Below the pieces are notes generated by a model that saw nothing but the letters and a program-made list of their open reading frames with translations, did not search any database and was not told where the DNA came from. A program made the translations under genes and the position numbers. From Oscillospiraceae bacterium (GTDB lineage Bacteria; Bacillota; Clostridia; Oscillospirales; Oscillospiraceae), in the NCBI GenBank assembly GCA_015068225.1, contig SVKX01000005.1, forward strand, positions 1 through 64,000: a DNA stretch of 64,000 nt, read 5' to 3'. Shown here in pieces: positions 7,521 to 15,436 of this stretch (the stretch's first letter is position 1; each line of letters opens with the position of its first letter).

Positions 7521-9587
7521 ATGTACACAGCCAACGCGATCCGTAACATCTGTCTGCTGGGCCATAGCGGCAGCGGCAAGACTGCTCTGGCAGAGAGCTT
7601 ACTTTACATGACCGGTGCCATTGACCGTATGGGCAAAAATGCCGACGGCAACACCGTTTGTGACTTTGATCCCGAAGAGATCCGCCGCAATATTTCCATT
7701 TCCACCGCAGTGGTTCCTCTGGAGTATCATAACTGCAAGATCAATGTGCTGGATACCCCCGGCGGCTTTGACTTCTCCGGTGCCGTGATGGAAGCCCTCC
7801 GCGCCGCGGACGCTGCCATTATCATCTGTTCCGCCAAGGATGGCATTACCGTTGGCTTTGAGAAGGCATGGAAATACTGTGAAGAGCGGAACATGCCCCG
7901 CTTTATCTACATTTCCAAGGTAGACGAGGAAAACTCCGACTACAATGCCACCTTTGAGGCCCTGCGTGAGAAGTATGGCAACAAGATCGCTCCTGTTGTC
8001 GTTCCCATTTGGGATTCCTCCAAGAAGATCACCGGCATCATCGATGTGCTGAACAAGCGCGCCTATGAGATGCAGAAGCTCAAGAGAGTGGAAGTTGCTG
8101 TTCCCGAAGACAAGCTCTCCGTCATCGAAGAGTTTAACGATGCGCTGAAGGAAGCTGTTGCAGAGACCGATGAGGAACTGATGGACCGCTTCTTCGAGGG
8201 TGAAGACTTTACTTATGCTGAAATGATCAAGGGTCTGCACCAGGGCGTCAGCGAGCTGAGCCTGTTCCCGGTGCTCTGTGGCTCCGGCATTACCTGCCTT
8301 GGCAGCCTGATGCTGATGGATCACATTATCGATCTGCTGCCCAACCCTGTTCAGGGCAACTACCATAAGGCCACTCTGGCCGATGGCACTACCGAGGAAT
8401 TCGTAGTCTCCCCCGGTGGTGTTCCCTCTGCATTTGTCTGGAAGACCGTTTCCGATCAGTACGGTAAGTACTCCTTCATTAAGGTCCTGTCCGGCGAGAT
8501 CACTTCCGATACCACTCTGGTCAACTCCCGCACCGGCGAGACCGAGAAGCTGGGCAGACTTTACACCATGTGCGGCAAGAAGAACTCCGAGGTCAAGACA
8601 CTGACCTGCGGTGATATTGGCGCCATTGGCAAGATGGACAAGGTCAAGACCGGCGATACTCTCTGCGATCCCAGAAAGGTGGTCAGCCTGAAGCAGATCC
8701 CCTACGCAGAGCCCTGCTACAGCGTGGCCATTGCTCCTAAGGTCAAGGGTCAGGAAGAAAAGGTCGGTACCGGCCTGAACCGCCTGAACGAGGAAGATCC
8801 CTCCTTCAATCTGTATAACAACGCGGAAACCAGACAGCTGGTGCTGTCCGGCGCCGGCGATCAGCAGCTGGATGTTCTGGTTGCCAAGCTGAAGAGCCGT
8901 TTTGGTGTGGAAGCTGTCCTCAGCCCCGCCAAGGTCGCTTACCGCGAGAAGATCAAGAAGAAGGTAGAGGCTCACGGCCGTCACAAGAAGCAGACCGGCG
9001 GTTCCGGTCAGTTTGGTGATGTCTGGGTCCGCTTTGAGCCCCAGGAGGAGCAGGATGAGCTGATCTTCGCTGAGGAAGTCTTCGGTGGCTCCGTTCCCAG
9101 AAACTTCTATCCCGCTGTTGAAAAGGGCATTCAGGAAGCAGTTCAGAAGGGTCCTCTGGCAGGCTATCCCATGGTCGGCCTGAAGGCAGTTTTGTATGAT
9201 GGCTCCTATCACCCTGTTGACTCCAACGAAATGGCATTTAAGCTGGCTGCCATCCTGGCCTATAAGGAGGCAATGCCCAACGCAATGCCCACCCTGCTGG
9301 AGCCCATTGGCGCGCTGGCTGTTACTATTCCCGACAGCTACATGGGCGATGTGATCGGCGACCTGAATAAGCGCCGCGGCCGCGTTATGGGCATGAACCC
9401 CGATAACGATGGCAATACCGTAGTGGAAGCGGAAGTTCCCATGGCAGAAATGGGCAGCTACGCCATTGACCTGCGGGCTATGACACAGGCAAGAGGCTCC
9501 TTCACTCTGCGCTTTGAGCGTTACGAGGAAGTGCCCAAGGCAAATCAGGCCAAGATCATCGAGGCAGCCCAGAAGGACGAGGATTGA
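7521..9587 (+). CDS. elongation factor G-like GTPase, EF-G2 type
   Basis: Five-domain translational GTPase of 688 residues, starting at an ATG with AAAGGAG 11 bases upstream. The P-loop is GHSGSGKT (14-21). The EF-G domain IV (HGRHKKQTGGSGQFGDVWVRFEPQE) and domain V (EPIGALAVTIPDSYMGDVIGDLNKRRGRVMGM) are well conserved. The G domain is not canonical: the G3 motif reads DTPGGFDF, lacking the catalytic His of DTPGHVDF, and the G4 motif is SKVD instead of NKxD. Both fit the EF-G2-like side family rather than the housekeeping EF-G. It has its own promoter and no str-operon neighbours (rpsL, rpsG, tuf). Role not established; ribosome binding is expected from domains II-V, efficient GTP hydrolysis is doubtful. 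Confidence 0.88.
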   Translation: MYTANAIRNICLLGHSGSGKTALAESLLYMTGAIDRMGKNADGNTVCDFDPEEIRRNISISTAVVPLEYHNCKINVLDTPGGFDFSGAVMEALRAADAAIIICSAKDGITVGFEKAWKYCEERNMPRFIYISKVDEENSDYNATFEALREKYGNKIAPVVVPIWDSSKKITGIIDVLNKRAYEMQKLKRVEVAVPEDKLSVIEEFNDALKEAVAETDEELMDRFFEGEDFTYAEMIKGLHQGVSELSLFPVLCGSGITCLGSLMLMDHIIDLLPNPVQGNYHKATLADGTTEEFVVSPGGVPSAFVWKTVSDQYGKYSFIKVLSGEITSDTTLVNSRTGETEKLGRLYTMCGKKNSEVKTLTCGDIGAIGKMDKVKTGDTLCDPRKVVSLKQIPYAEPCYSVAIAPKVKGQEEKVGTGLNRLNEEDPSFNLYNNAETRQLVLSGAGDQQLDVLVAKLKSRFGVEAVLSPAKVAYREKIKKKVEAHGRHKKQTGGSGQFGDVWVRFEPQEEQDELIFAEEVFGGSVPRNFYPAVEKGIQEAVQKGPLAGYPMVGLKAVLYDGSYHPVDSNEMAFKLAAILAYKEAMPNAMPTLLEPIGALAVTIPDSYMGDVIGDLNKRRGRVMGMNPDNDGNTVVEAEVPMAEMGSYAIDLRAMTQARGSFTLRFERYEEVPKANQAKIIEAAQKDED

Positions 9588-9602
9588 TCCTAAAAAAATT
9601 GG

Positions 9603-9632
9603 AAGCGGCGCAGGTTTTCCTGCGCCGCTTTG
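9603..9632 (+). terminator. hairpin after the EF-G2-type gene
   Basis: Perfect 12-bp stem 9603-9614/9619-9630 with loop TTTT, but only TGTCCATCT after it. A second, better terminator follows at 9665-9695. Confidence 0.6.
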
Positions 9633-9664
9633 TCCATCTGCTATGTGCCACGCCCTGAGTTTAC

Positions 9665-9695
9665 AAAAAAGACCGCCTGAAAAGGCGGTCTTTTT
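9665..9695. terminator. bidirectional terminator between convergent genes
   Basis: AAAAAAGACCGCCT and AGGCGGTCTTTTTC form a stem with A- and T-runs on either side. It can serve both the rightward EF-G2-type gene and the leftward pduL. Confidence 0.85.
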
Positions 9696-9707
9696 CTCGT
9701 ATGTAGC

Positions 9708-10286
9708 TTACTTAATGATGGTTCCCATGGTGTTGGGAGCGATGCAGCCGGCGTTGGACTCGTCGGTATCGATGTGCATAGCCAGCGCGTACTTGTCGCT
9801 GACACGGACGACCACATCACCGAAGGTCAGGTCGCGGCCGTTGCCGCAGGCAACCTGCACGGAGACGATCTGCTTGTCAGCAAGACCCATGCGCTCGGCA
9901 TCGGCGGTGGTCATGTGGATGTGACGCTTGGCAGCGATAACACCCTCAGAGATCTCTACCTCGCCGCAGGGACCTACCAGCTTGCAGGCACCGGAACCGG
10001 CAATATCACCGGACTCCCGGACGGGAGCGGCTACACCGATGGAACGGGCGTCGGTCAGGGACAGCTCCACCTGAGTTTCGGGGCGGACAGGTCCGAGAAT
10101 GGAAACACCGGCCAGAGTCTTCTTGGGGCCGACAACATCCACGCGCTCAGCGCAGGCGTACTGGCCGGGCTGGGACAGGTCCTTCTTCTTGGTCAGCTCA
10201 TAGCCCTTGCCAAACAGGGTCTCCAGAACTTCCTGGGTAACATGCAGATGGCGGGCAGAGGTTTCTACTAAAACTTCCATAGACAT
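9708..10286 (-). CDS. pduL: phosphate acyltransferase PduL-type (phosphotransacetylase)
   Basis: Zinc-dependent acyl-CoA:phosphate transferase that interconverts acetyl- or propanoyl-CoA and the acyl-phosphate. The 193 residues contain the two conserved histidine clusters, SARHLHV near the N-terminus and AAKRHIHM around residue 125, that bind the metal pair. The start at 10286 follows AAGGAG by 11 bases. There is no encapsulation peptide and no microcompartment gene nearby, so a cytosolic phosphotransacetylase role in acetate/ATP formation is more likely than propanediol use. A promoter lies at 10342-10370. The start could also be two codons further in, at MEVLVE. Confidence 0.9.
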   Translation of the reverse strand: MSMEVLVETSARHLHVTQEVLETLFGKGYELTKKKDLSQPGQYACAERVDVVGPKKTLAGVSILGPVRPETQVELSLTDARSIGVAAPVRESGDIAGSGACKLVGPCGEVEISEGVIAAKRHIHMTTADAERMGLADKQIVSVQVACGNGRDLTFGDVVVRVSDKYALAMHIDTDESNAGCIAPNTMGTIIK

Positions 10287-10341
10287 TGTAAATGACACTC
10301 CTTCATTTTCAGCAGCAATGCTGCCATAGTTGTTCATTTTT

Positions 10342-10370
10342 ATTTTACTGCAAAAAGCGCCTGAATGCAA
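10342..10370 (-). promoter_or_regulatory. promoter of pduL
   Basis: Minus strand TTGCAT (10370-10365), 17-bp spacer, TAAAAT (10347-10342). Confidence 0.65.
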
Positions 10371-10420
10371 GGGGTGCAGGAAAAAAAGCGGAGAAATTCT
10401 GCGATCCGGCGCGGAAACGG

Positions 10421-10449
10421 TTGGCTTTTTTCCGCCTGTGTGGTATGAT
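10421..10449 (+). promoter_or_regulatory. promoter of the RsmF-type gene
   Basis: TTGGCT (10421-10426), 17-bp spacer, TATGAT (10444-10449), 26 bases before the ATG. Confidence 0.6.
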
Positions 10450-10474
10450 GATTAAAAAAGGAAGGAGGGCTGCT

Positions 10475-11767
10475 ATGCTGCCGCAGGAATTTTTAGATAG
10501 AATGAAAGCACAGCTGGGAGAGGAATACCCGTCGTTTTTGGAAAGCCTGGAGCGGCCCAGAGCGGTGGCGCTGCGCTTTAATCCTATGAAGGGTCAGCCG
10601 GAGCTTCCTTTTGTGGGCGGGCAGGTGCCCTGGGAGCCTATGGGCTATTACTATGACAGCACCAGCCGGCCAGGTCTGCACCCTTACCACGAGGCAGGCG
10701 TATATTATTTACAGGAAGCCAGCGCTATGGCGCCGGTGCAGCTTCTGGATCCCCAGCCCGATGAGCGGATCTGCGACCTGTGTGCCGCGCCCGGAGGGAA
10801 ATCCACCCAGATTGCAGGGCGCATGGGCGGAAAAGGCTTTTTGCTCTGCAATGAATGGAACAGCAAGCGGGCAGCGGTGCTGTCCAGAAATATTGAGCGC
10901 ATGGGCATTTCCAACGCGCTGGTTACCAATGAGCATCCCCAGCGTCTGGCAGAGCGGTTGGAGGGCTTTTTTGACCGTGTACTCATTGATGCACCCTGCT
11001 CCGGCGAGGGCATGTTCCGCAAGGAAGAGGCCGCGGTGACGGACTGGAGTCCGGAAACAGTACAGATGTGTGCCAGACGGCAGGCGGAGATCCTCCATTC
11101 TGGCGCCCAGCTGGTGCGACCGGGTGGGCGGCTGGTATATTCCACCTGCACCTTCGCACCGGAGGAAAACGAACTGGCCGTGGCGGCGTTTCTAAAAGAG
11201 CATCCTGAATTTGAGCCGGATCCTGTATATGCTCCCTGGTTTGTTGCCGGGGAAAACGGTACTTACCGGATGTGGCCCCATAAGCTGCTTGGCGAGGGGC
11301 ATTTTGCCGCGGTGCTGCGGAAAAAAGAAGCAGATGAGAAAGACCATTCCATACCGGCAGGAGAAAAGCTTCCAAAGGAATGGATGGCCTTTGCTAAGGA
11401 TCTTCAGATCGAGCTTCCCGAGGGCAGGGCCCTTACCTTTGGCAGGGGACTGTATTGGGTGCCTGCGGATATGCCGGATCTGCGGGGACTGAAGGTGCTG
11501 CGCCCCGGTCTGGAGCTGGGCGAGGTGAAAAAGGACCGCTTTGAGCCAGCCCATGCATTGGCGCTGTGGTTGAAAGATTGCCGCACAGTGGTGCATTTGC
11601 AGCCGGACGGCAGGGAAGTGGATGCCTATCTGCGGGGCAATGTACTGCAAAGCAATGTTAAGGGCTGGTGCCTTGTGACCGTGGGAGGATTTTCTCTTGG
11701 CTGGGGCAAGGGCGATGGGCAGCAGCTGAAGAACCATTATCCAAAGGGCTTGCGAAAGCTGGGCTGA
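10475..11767 (+). CDS. RsmF-type rRNA m5C methyltransferase
   Basis: SAM-dependent RNA cytosine-C5 methyltransferase of the NOL1/NOP2/Sun family, 430 residues from the ATG at 10475 (GGAAGGAGGG upstream). The SAM-binding motif is DLCAAPGGKSTQ (101-112). The two cysteines of the mechanism are in IDAPCSGEGMFRK (C175) and VYSTCTFAPEENE (C225, the nucleophile). The C-terminal third matches the PUA-like extension of RsmF proteins (...GRGLYWVPADMPDLRGLKVLRPGLELG...). In E. coli RsmF modifies 16S rRNA C1407; the site here cannot be told from sequence. Single gene between its own promoter and the murA promoter. Confidence 0.9.
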   Translation: MLPQEFLDRMKAQLGEEYPSFLESLERPRAVALRFNPMKGQPELPFVGGQVPWEPMGYYYDSTSRPGLHPYHEAGVYYLQEASAMAPVQLLDPQPDERICDLCAAPGGKSTQIAGRMGGKGFLLCNEWNSKRAAVLSRNIERMGISNALVTNEHPQRLAERLEGFFDRVLIDAPCSGEGMFRKEEAAVTDWSPETVQMCARRQAEILHSGAQLVRPGGRLVYSTCTFAPEENELAVAAFLKEHPEFEPDPVYAPWFVAGENGTYRMWPHKLLGEGHFAAVLRKKEADEKDHSIPAGEKLPKEWMAFAKDLQIELPEGRALTFGRGLYWVPADMPDLRGLKVLRPGLELGEVKKDRFEPAHALALWLKDCRTVVHLQPDGREVDAYLRGNVLQSNVKGWCLVTVGGFSLGWGKGDGQQLKNHYPKGLRKLG

Positions 11768-11775
11768 TTTAGTTC

Positions 11776-11804
11776 TTTACAGAATGAAGATATTATGGTA
11801 TAAT
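11776..11804 (+). promoter_or_regulatory. promoter of murA
   Basis: TTTACA (11776-11781), 17-bp spacer, TATAAT (11799-11804). Confidence 0.8.
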
Positions 11805-11852
11805 ACTCAAACAGGGTTGTAATTCCAATTTTTCGCAAGGAGAGGATCATCC

Positions 11853-13118
11853 TTGGCACGATATGAGATTCACGGCGGCACCCCCCTGAACGGTACAGTT
11901 ACCATCAGCGGAGCGAAAAATGCGGCCGTTGCTATTTTGCCTGCGGCACTTCTGGTCAGCGGCCAGTGTCGAATTGAAAATGTTCCGGATATTTCTGATG
12001 TCCGGATCTTGCTCTCCATTCTGGAGGGCATGGGCGCAAAAATCGACACCACAGAACCGGGTGTGGTGCTGGTCGATTGCACCGATGTTACCAGCACCTG
12101 CCCTCAGCAGGAACTAGTGAGGAAAATGCGTGCCAGCTATTACCTGATGGGCGCACTTCTGGGCCGGTTTGGAAAGGCCCATGTGGCGCTTCCCGGCGGC
12201 TGTAATTTTGCCTCCCGTCCTATTGACCAGCATATCAAGGGCTTTGCCGCTCTGGGTGCCGATGTGGAGGAAACAGATGATTATGTGGCGCTGCAGCCCG
12301 GTTCCAACGGCCTTTGCGGCAACCGGGTCAGTCTGGACGTGGTCAGTGTAGGCGCAACGGTGAATATTATGCTGGCGGCAGTGCTGATCCCCGGTCAGAC
12401 GGTCATCGAAAACGCCGCAAAAGAGCCCCACATTGTGGATCTTGCTAACTTCTTGAATACCATGGGTGCCCATGTTTCCGGCGCCGGTACAGATACGGTG
12501 AAGATCCGTGGCGTGGAGTCCCTCAAGGGCGGCACATATGCCATCATCCCCGATCAGATCGAGGCCGGCACCTATCTGGCAGCAGCGGCTGCCACGGGGG
12601 GCAACATTCTTGTGAAGAATGTGATCCCCAAGCATATGGAGTGCATCACCTCCAAGCTGGCGGAAATGGGAGCGGAGATCATCGATTACGATGACGCCAT
12701 CCGGATTCGCAGCAATGGTCGCCTGCGGCATGCCACCGTAAAGACCCGTCCTTATCCCGGCTTCCCCACGGATATGCAGGCGCAGATCTGCGTGTGTATG
12801 TCTATTGCCTCCGGCGTCAGCCGGCTGACGGAAAGCGTCTATGAGACCCGATTTTTCGGCTACTGCTCAGAACTGGAGAGCATGGGTGCGGACATTCAGA
12901 TCAGCGGAAAAACTGCTATTGTTACCGGCAGTGAGAAGCTCTACGGCGCAACGGTTTCTGCCAACGATCTGCGGGCAGGCGCGGCGCTGGTGATCGCGGG
13001 CCTTGCGGCAGAAGGCACTACATGGGTAAAGAATATCCACTATGTGGAGCGGGGCTATGAAAAACTGATCGATAAGCTGACGGCTCTGGGCGCTCAGATC
13101 CGGCGAATTGAAGATTAA
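11853..13118 (+). CDS. murA: UDP-N-acetylglucosamine 1-carboxyvinyltransferase MurA
   Basis: First committed step of peptidoglycan synthesis: transfers enolpyruvate from PEP to UDP-GlcNAc in the cytoplasm; the target of fosfomycin. 421 residues, normal for the family. Lys22 lies in SGAKNAAV. The active-site loop LPGGCNFASRP carries the fosfomycin-reactive Cys at position 117, so a Cys-to-Asp type intrinsic resistance is not present. The start codon is TTG at 11853 with AAGGAGAGG upstream. Promoter and terminator bracket the gene, so it is monocistronic. Clostridia often have two MurA paralogues; whether a second exists cannot be seen here. Confidence 0.97.
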   Translation: MARYEIHGGTPLNGTVTISGAKNAAVAILPAALLVSGQCRIENVPDISDVRILLSILEGMGAKIDTTEPGVVLVDCTDVTSTCPQQELVRKMRASYYLMGALLGRFGKAHVALPGGCNFASRPIDQHIKGFAALGADVEETDDYVALQPGSNGLCGNRVSLDVVSVGATVNIMLAAVLIPGQTVIENAAKEPHIVDLANFLNTMGAHVSGAGTDTVKIRGVESLKGGTYAIIPDQIEAGTYLAAAAATGGNILVKNVIPKHMECITSKLAEMGAEIIDYDDAIRIRSNGRLRHATVKTRPYPGFPTDMQAQICVCMSIASGVSRLTESVYETRFFGYCSELESMGADIQISGKTAIVTGSEKLYGATVSANDLRAGAALVIAGLAAEGTTWVKNIHYVERGYEKLIDKLTALGAQIRRIED

Positions 13119-13121
13119 TTA

Positions 13122-13154
13122 AAAAAGCTGTTGCGATTTTCGCAACAGCTTTTT
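13122..13154. terminator. bidirectional terminator murA/cysK
   Basis: 14-bp perfect stem 13122-13135/13141-13154 with A-run and T-run ends, between convergent murA and cysK. Confidence 0.9.
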
Positions 13155-13155
13155 G

Positions 13156-14082
13156 TTATGTGTATAATCCGGAAGAAAGATACCGTTCCCCGGAATCCGG
13201 CAGGATGACAGCAATGGTCTTGCCTGCGTTTTCCTCCTGCTTTGCCAGAAAAACAGCGGCCCACAGGGCAGCGCCGGAAGAAATGCCTATCAGAAGCCCC
13301 TCGGTCTTGCCCATCCGGCGGGCCGTTTCCAGAGCATCCTCATCCCGGACCGGGATCACCTCATCCAGAAGTGCTGTATCCAGTATTTCGGGAATGAAGT
13401 TTGCTCCGATGCCCTGAATGCCGTGGGATCCTGCCTTGCCGCCGGAGAGAATATTGGAAGCAGCAGGCTCTACGCCCACAATGCGGATCGCACTGTTTTT
13501 ACTCTTCAAATACTTTCCGATACCGGTAATGGTGCCGCCTGTGCCGATGCCTGCCACAAGGATATCCACATTCCCTTTGGTATCTTCCCAGATCTCCGGA
13601 CCGGTGGTTTCAAAATGGGCCTGAGGGTTGGCGGGGTTTTCAAACTGCTGGGGGATGAAGCTGCCGGGAATGGATTGCTGCAGCTGCTCTGCCATTTCAA
13701 TGGCGCCTGCCATTCCCTTGTCAGCAGGGGAGAGAACTACCTTTGCGCCATAGGCGGCCATAAGCAGCCGGCGCTCTATACTCATGCTTTCGGGCATGAC
13801 AATCATAGCCTGATACCCTCTGGCAGCAGCCACAGCACAAAGCCCGATGCCGGTATTGCCGGAGGTCGGCTCAATAATAACAGATCCTTTGCGGATAAGC
13901 CCCTGTTTTTCTGCCTCGTCTAGCATTTTTTTGGCAGGACGGTCTTTCACAGAGCCTGCGGGATTAAAGAATTCCAGTTTGGCAAGAATCCGCGCGCAGG
14001 TATGCTCCTGCTCTGTAATATTGCACAGCTCCAGCATAGGCGTTGCGCCGATTAGTTGTTCCATGGATGAATAGATGGCCAT
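13156..14082 (-). CDS. cysK: cysteine synthase A (O-acetylserine sulfhydrylase)
   Basis: PLP enzyme converting O-acetylserine and sulfide to cysteine. 308 residues. The Schiff-base lysine is K46 in NPAGSVKDRP; the phosphate/substrate loops PTSGNTGIG and GIGTGGTITG are present, and so is the C-terminal PDSGERYLSS. The ATG at 14082 is 8 bases after AGGAGG; a GTG three codons upstream overlaps the spacer and is unlikely. Divergent from cysE, which makes its substrate, so the two form a cysteine biosynthesis pair sharing a 116-bp control region. Confidence 0.96.
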   Translation of the reverse strand: MAIYSSMEQLIGATPMLELCNITEQEHTCARILAKLEFFNPAGSVKDRPAKKMLDEAEKQGLIRKGSVIIEPTSGNTGIGLCAVAAARGYQAMIVMPESMSIERRLLMAAYGAKVVLSPADKGMAGAIEMAEQLQQSIPGSFIPQQFENPANPQAHFETTGPEIWEDTKGNVDILVAGIGTGGTITGIGKYLKSKNSAIRIVGVEPAASNILSGGKAGSHGIQGIGANFIPEILDTALLDEVIPVRDEDALETARRMGKTEGLLIGISSGAALWAAVFLAKQEENAGKTIAVILPDSGERYLSSGLYT

Positions 14083-14102
14083 AGGATGCACCTCCTGTGA
14101 TG

Positions 14103-14131
14103 ATTATATATGAGGGTGGGGTCGGTGTCAA
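14103..14131 (-). promoter_or_regulatory. consensus promoter of cysK
   Basis: Minus strand TTGACA (14131-14126), 17-bp spacer, TATAAT (14108-14103): a perfect SigA consensus. Confidence 0.85.
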
Positions 14132-14144
14132 TGACGCTTATCGA

Positions 14145-14173
14145 TTGACTTTGCCTCCGGCTTGTGGTATAAC
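14145..14173 (+). promoter_or_regulatory. promoter of cysE
   Basis: TTGACT (14145-14150), 17-bp spacer, TATAAC (14168-14173). The cysE and cysK -35 boxes are only 13 bp apart back to back. Confidence 0.8.
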
Positions 14174-14198
14174 CATAAAAAACAAGGGGGCGAAGGCT

Positions 14199-15095
14199 AT
14201 GGAGTCATTGCAGCAGCAGATCGAGGGCGTGGTGGATTCCATTCTGGAGGATTACCGCCACAGGCGGGACATTGACCAGATGGATCTTTTCCGCCAGCCG
14301 GACAGGGAGATCATTATTGATATTATTGCCAAGCTGCGCCGGATCGTATTCCCCGGCTATTTTCGGGATAAGAATTACCAGGTCTACAATGCAAGACACA
14401 ATCTGTCTATGCTCATTGAAGATGTGATGTTCAATCTGAGCCACCAGATCGCGCTGGTCTTGCAGGGGACCGGTGTGGAGGAGTCTCAGGCCCAGAACCA
14501 GGGTGAGCAGATCTGCATTTCCTTCTTTGGTCAGCTGCCCAAGGTGCGGGAGCTGGTGCAGACCGATCTGCAGGCAGCCTACGCCGGTGACCCGGCGGCC
14601 ACCGGAAACGGGGAGATCATTTTCTCCTACCCTGGTCTGTTTGCCATTATGGTGTACCGACTTGCCCATGTGCTTTATACGCTGAATGTACCGGTGATCC
14701 CCAGAGTGATGACGGAGCATGCCCACAGCGTGACCGGTATCGATATCCATCCCGGCGCAACCATTGGTGCTCACTTCTTTATTGACCATGGCACCGGCGT
14801 GGTCATTGGTGAGACCACGGTCATTGGTGAGCGGGTCAAGATCTATCAGGGCGTAACGCTGGGCGGCCTTTCCACCCGGGGCGGTCAAAGCCTGCGGGGC
14901 AAGAAGCGCCATCCCACTATTGAGGATAATGTGACCATCTATGCCAATGCCTCCATTTTTGGCGGCGAGACAGTGATCGGCAGAGACAGTGTGATCGGCG
15001 CCAGCGCCTTTATTACCAGCTCTGTTGCTCCCGGAACCCGGGTCAGCATTGAAAGCCAGCCCCTGCGCTACCGCACAAATCCCACAGAAAAGTAA
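14199..15095 (+). CDS. cysE: serine O-acetyltransferase
   Basis: Acetylates serine with acetyl-CoA to O-acetylserine, the substrate of the divergent cysK product. 298 residues from the ATG at 14199. An N-terminal helical domain is followed by a left-handed beta-helix of hexapeptide repeats. Conserved segments are GIDIHPGATIGAHFFIDHGTG (catalytic His-Asp region), GVVIGETTVIG and KIYQGVTLGGLSTRGG. The long N-terminal helical region resembles the epsC-type enzymes of anaerobes more than the short Bacillus CysE. Feedback inhibition by cysteine is a family property, not visible here. Confidence 0.93.
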   Translation: MESLQQQIEGVVDSILEDYRHRRDIDQMDLFRQPDREIIIDIIAKLRRIVFPGYFRDKNYQVYNARHNLSMLIEDVMFNLSHQIALVLQGTGVEESQAQNQGEQICISFFGQLPKVRELVQTDLQAAYAGDPAATGNGEIIFSYPGLFAIMVYRLAHVLYTLNVPVIPRVMTEHAHSVTGIDIHPGATIGAHFFIDHGTGVVIGETTVIGERVKIYQGVTLGGLSTRGGQSLRGKKRHPTIEDNVTIYANASIFGGETVIGRDSVIGASAFITSSVAPGTRVSIESQPLRYRTNPTEK

Positions 15096-15129
15096 AAAAG
15101 TACGCAGCCTGTTGGCTGCGTACTTTTTT
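15095..15129. terminator. bidirectional terminator cysE / DUF1292 gene
   Basis: 15-bp perfect stem 15095-15109/15114-15128, loop TGTT, A- and T-runs at the ends; it serves cysE and the leftward eda-kdgK-DUF1292 unit. Confidence 0.9.
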
Positions 15130-15130
15130 G

Positions 15131-15424
15131 TTAGTCTTCAAAGGTCAGAACGTCTTTGTAGCGTTCCTTAAAGATGCCGTAGACTGCGTTCAGAATGGCT
15201 TCGTCTGTTACGGAGCGGTAGTTTTCCGTCTCCTCATCCACAGGCTCGACTTCCAGAATGATCACTTCCGTAGCCAGCTCATCCACAGGCATCAGAAGCA
15301 GATATTCTTTTCCCTCATAGTCCACACTGTCCAGATACTCAAAATCCACATCGTTGCCGGCTTCGTCGGTCAAAGTGAGAATGTTGGACAGCTCTTCTTC
15401 CTGCAGCAGCTCTTTGTTTTCCAT
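15131..15424 (-). CDS. DUF1292 domain protein (YrzB-like)
   Basis: Acidic 97-residue protein whose central part (NILTLTDEAGNDVDFEYLDSVDYEGKEYLLLMP...EVIILEVEP) is the DUF1292 signature, a small beta-rich domain of unknown function common in Firmicutes. AGAGGAGG precedes the ATG. It starts 12 bases after the kdgK stop and ends at the terminator, so it is the last gene of the eda-kdgK unit. DUF1292 genes are more usually found next to ruvX and alaS, so a position behind KDPG genes is probably incidental. Confidence 0.85.
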   Translation of the reverse strand: MENKELLQEEELSNILTLTDEAGNDVDFEYLDSVDYEGKEYLLLMPVDELATEVIILEVEPVDEETENYRSVTDEAILNAVYGIFKERYKDVLTFED

Positions 15425-15436
15425 AAGAGCCTCCTC

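Noticed and set aside
9708..10286. A bacterial microcompartment locus suggested by pduL
   Set aside because: No shell-protein, diol dehydratase or encapsulation-peptide sequence is present; PduL alone fits a cytosolic phosphotransacetylase.
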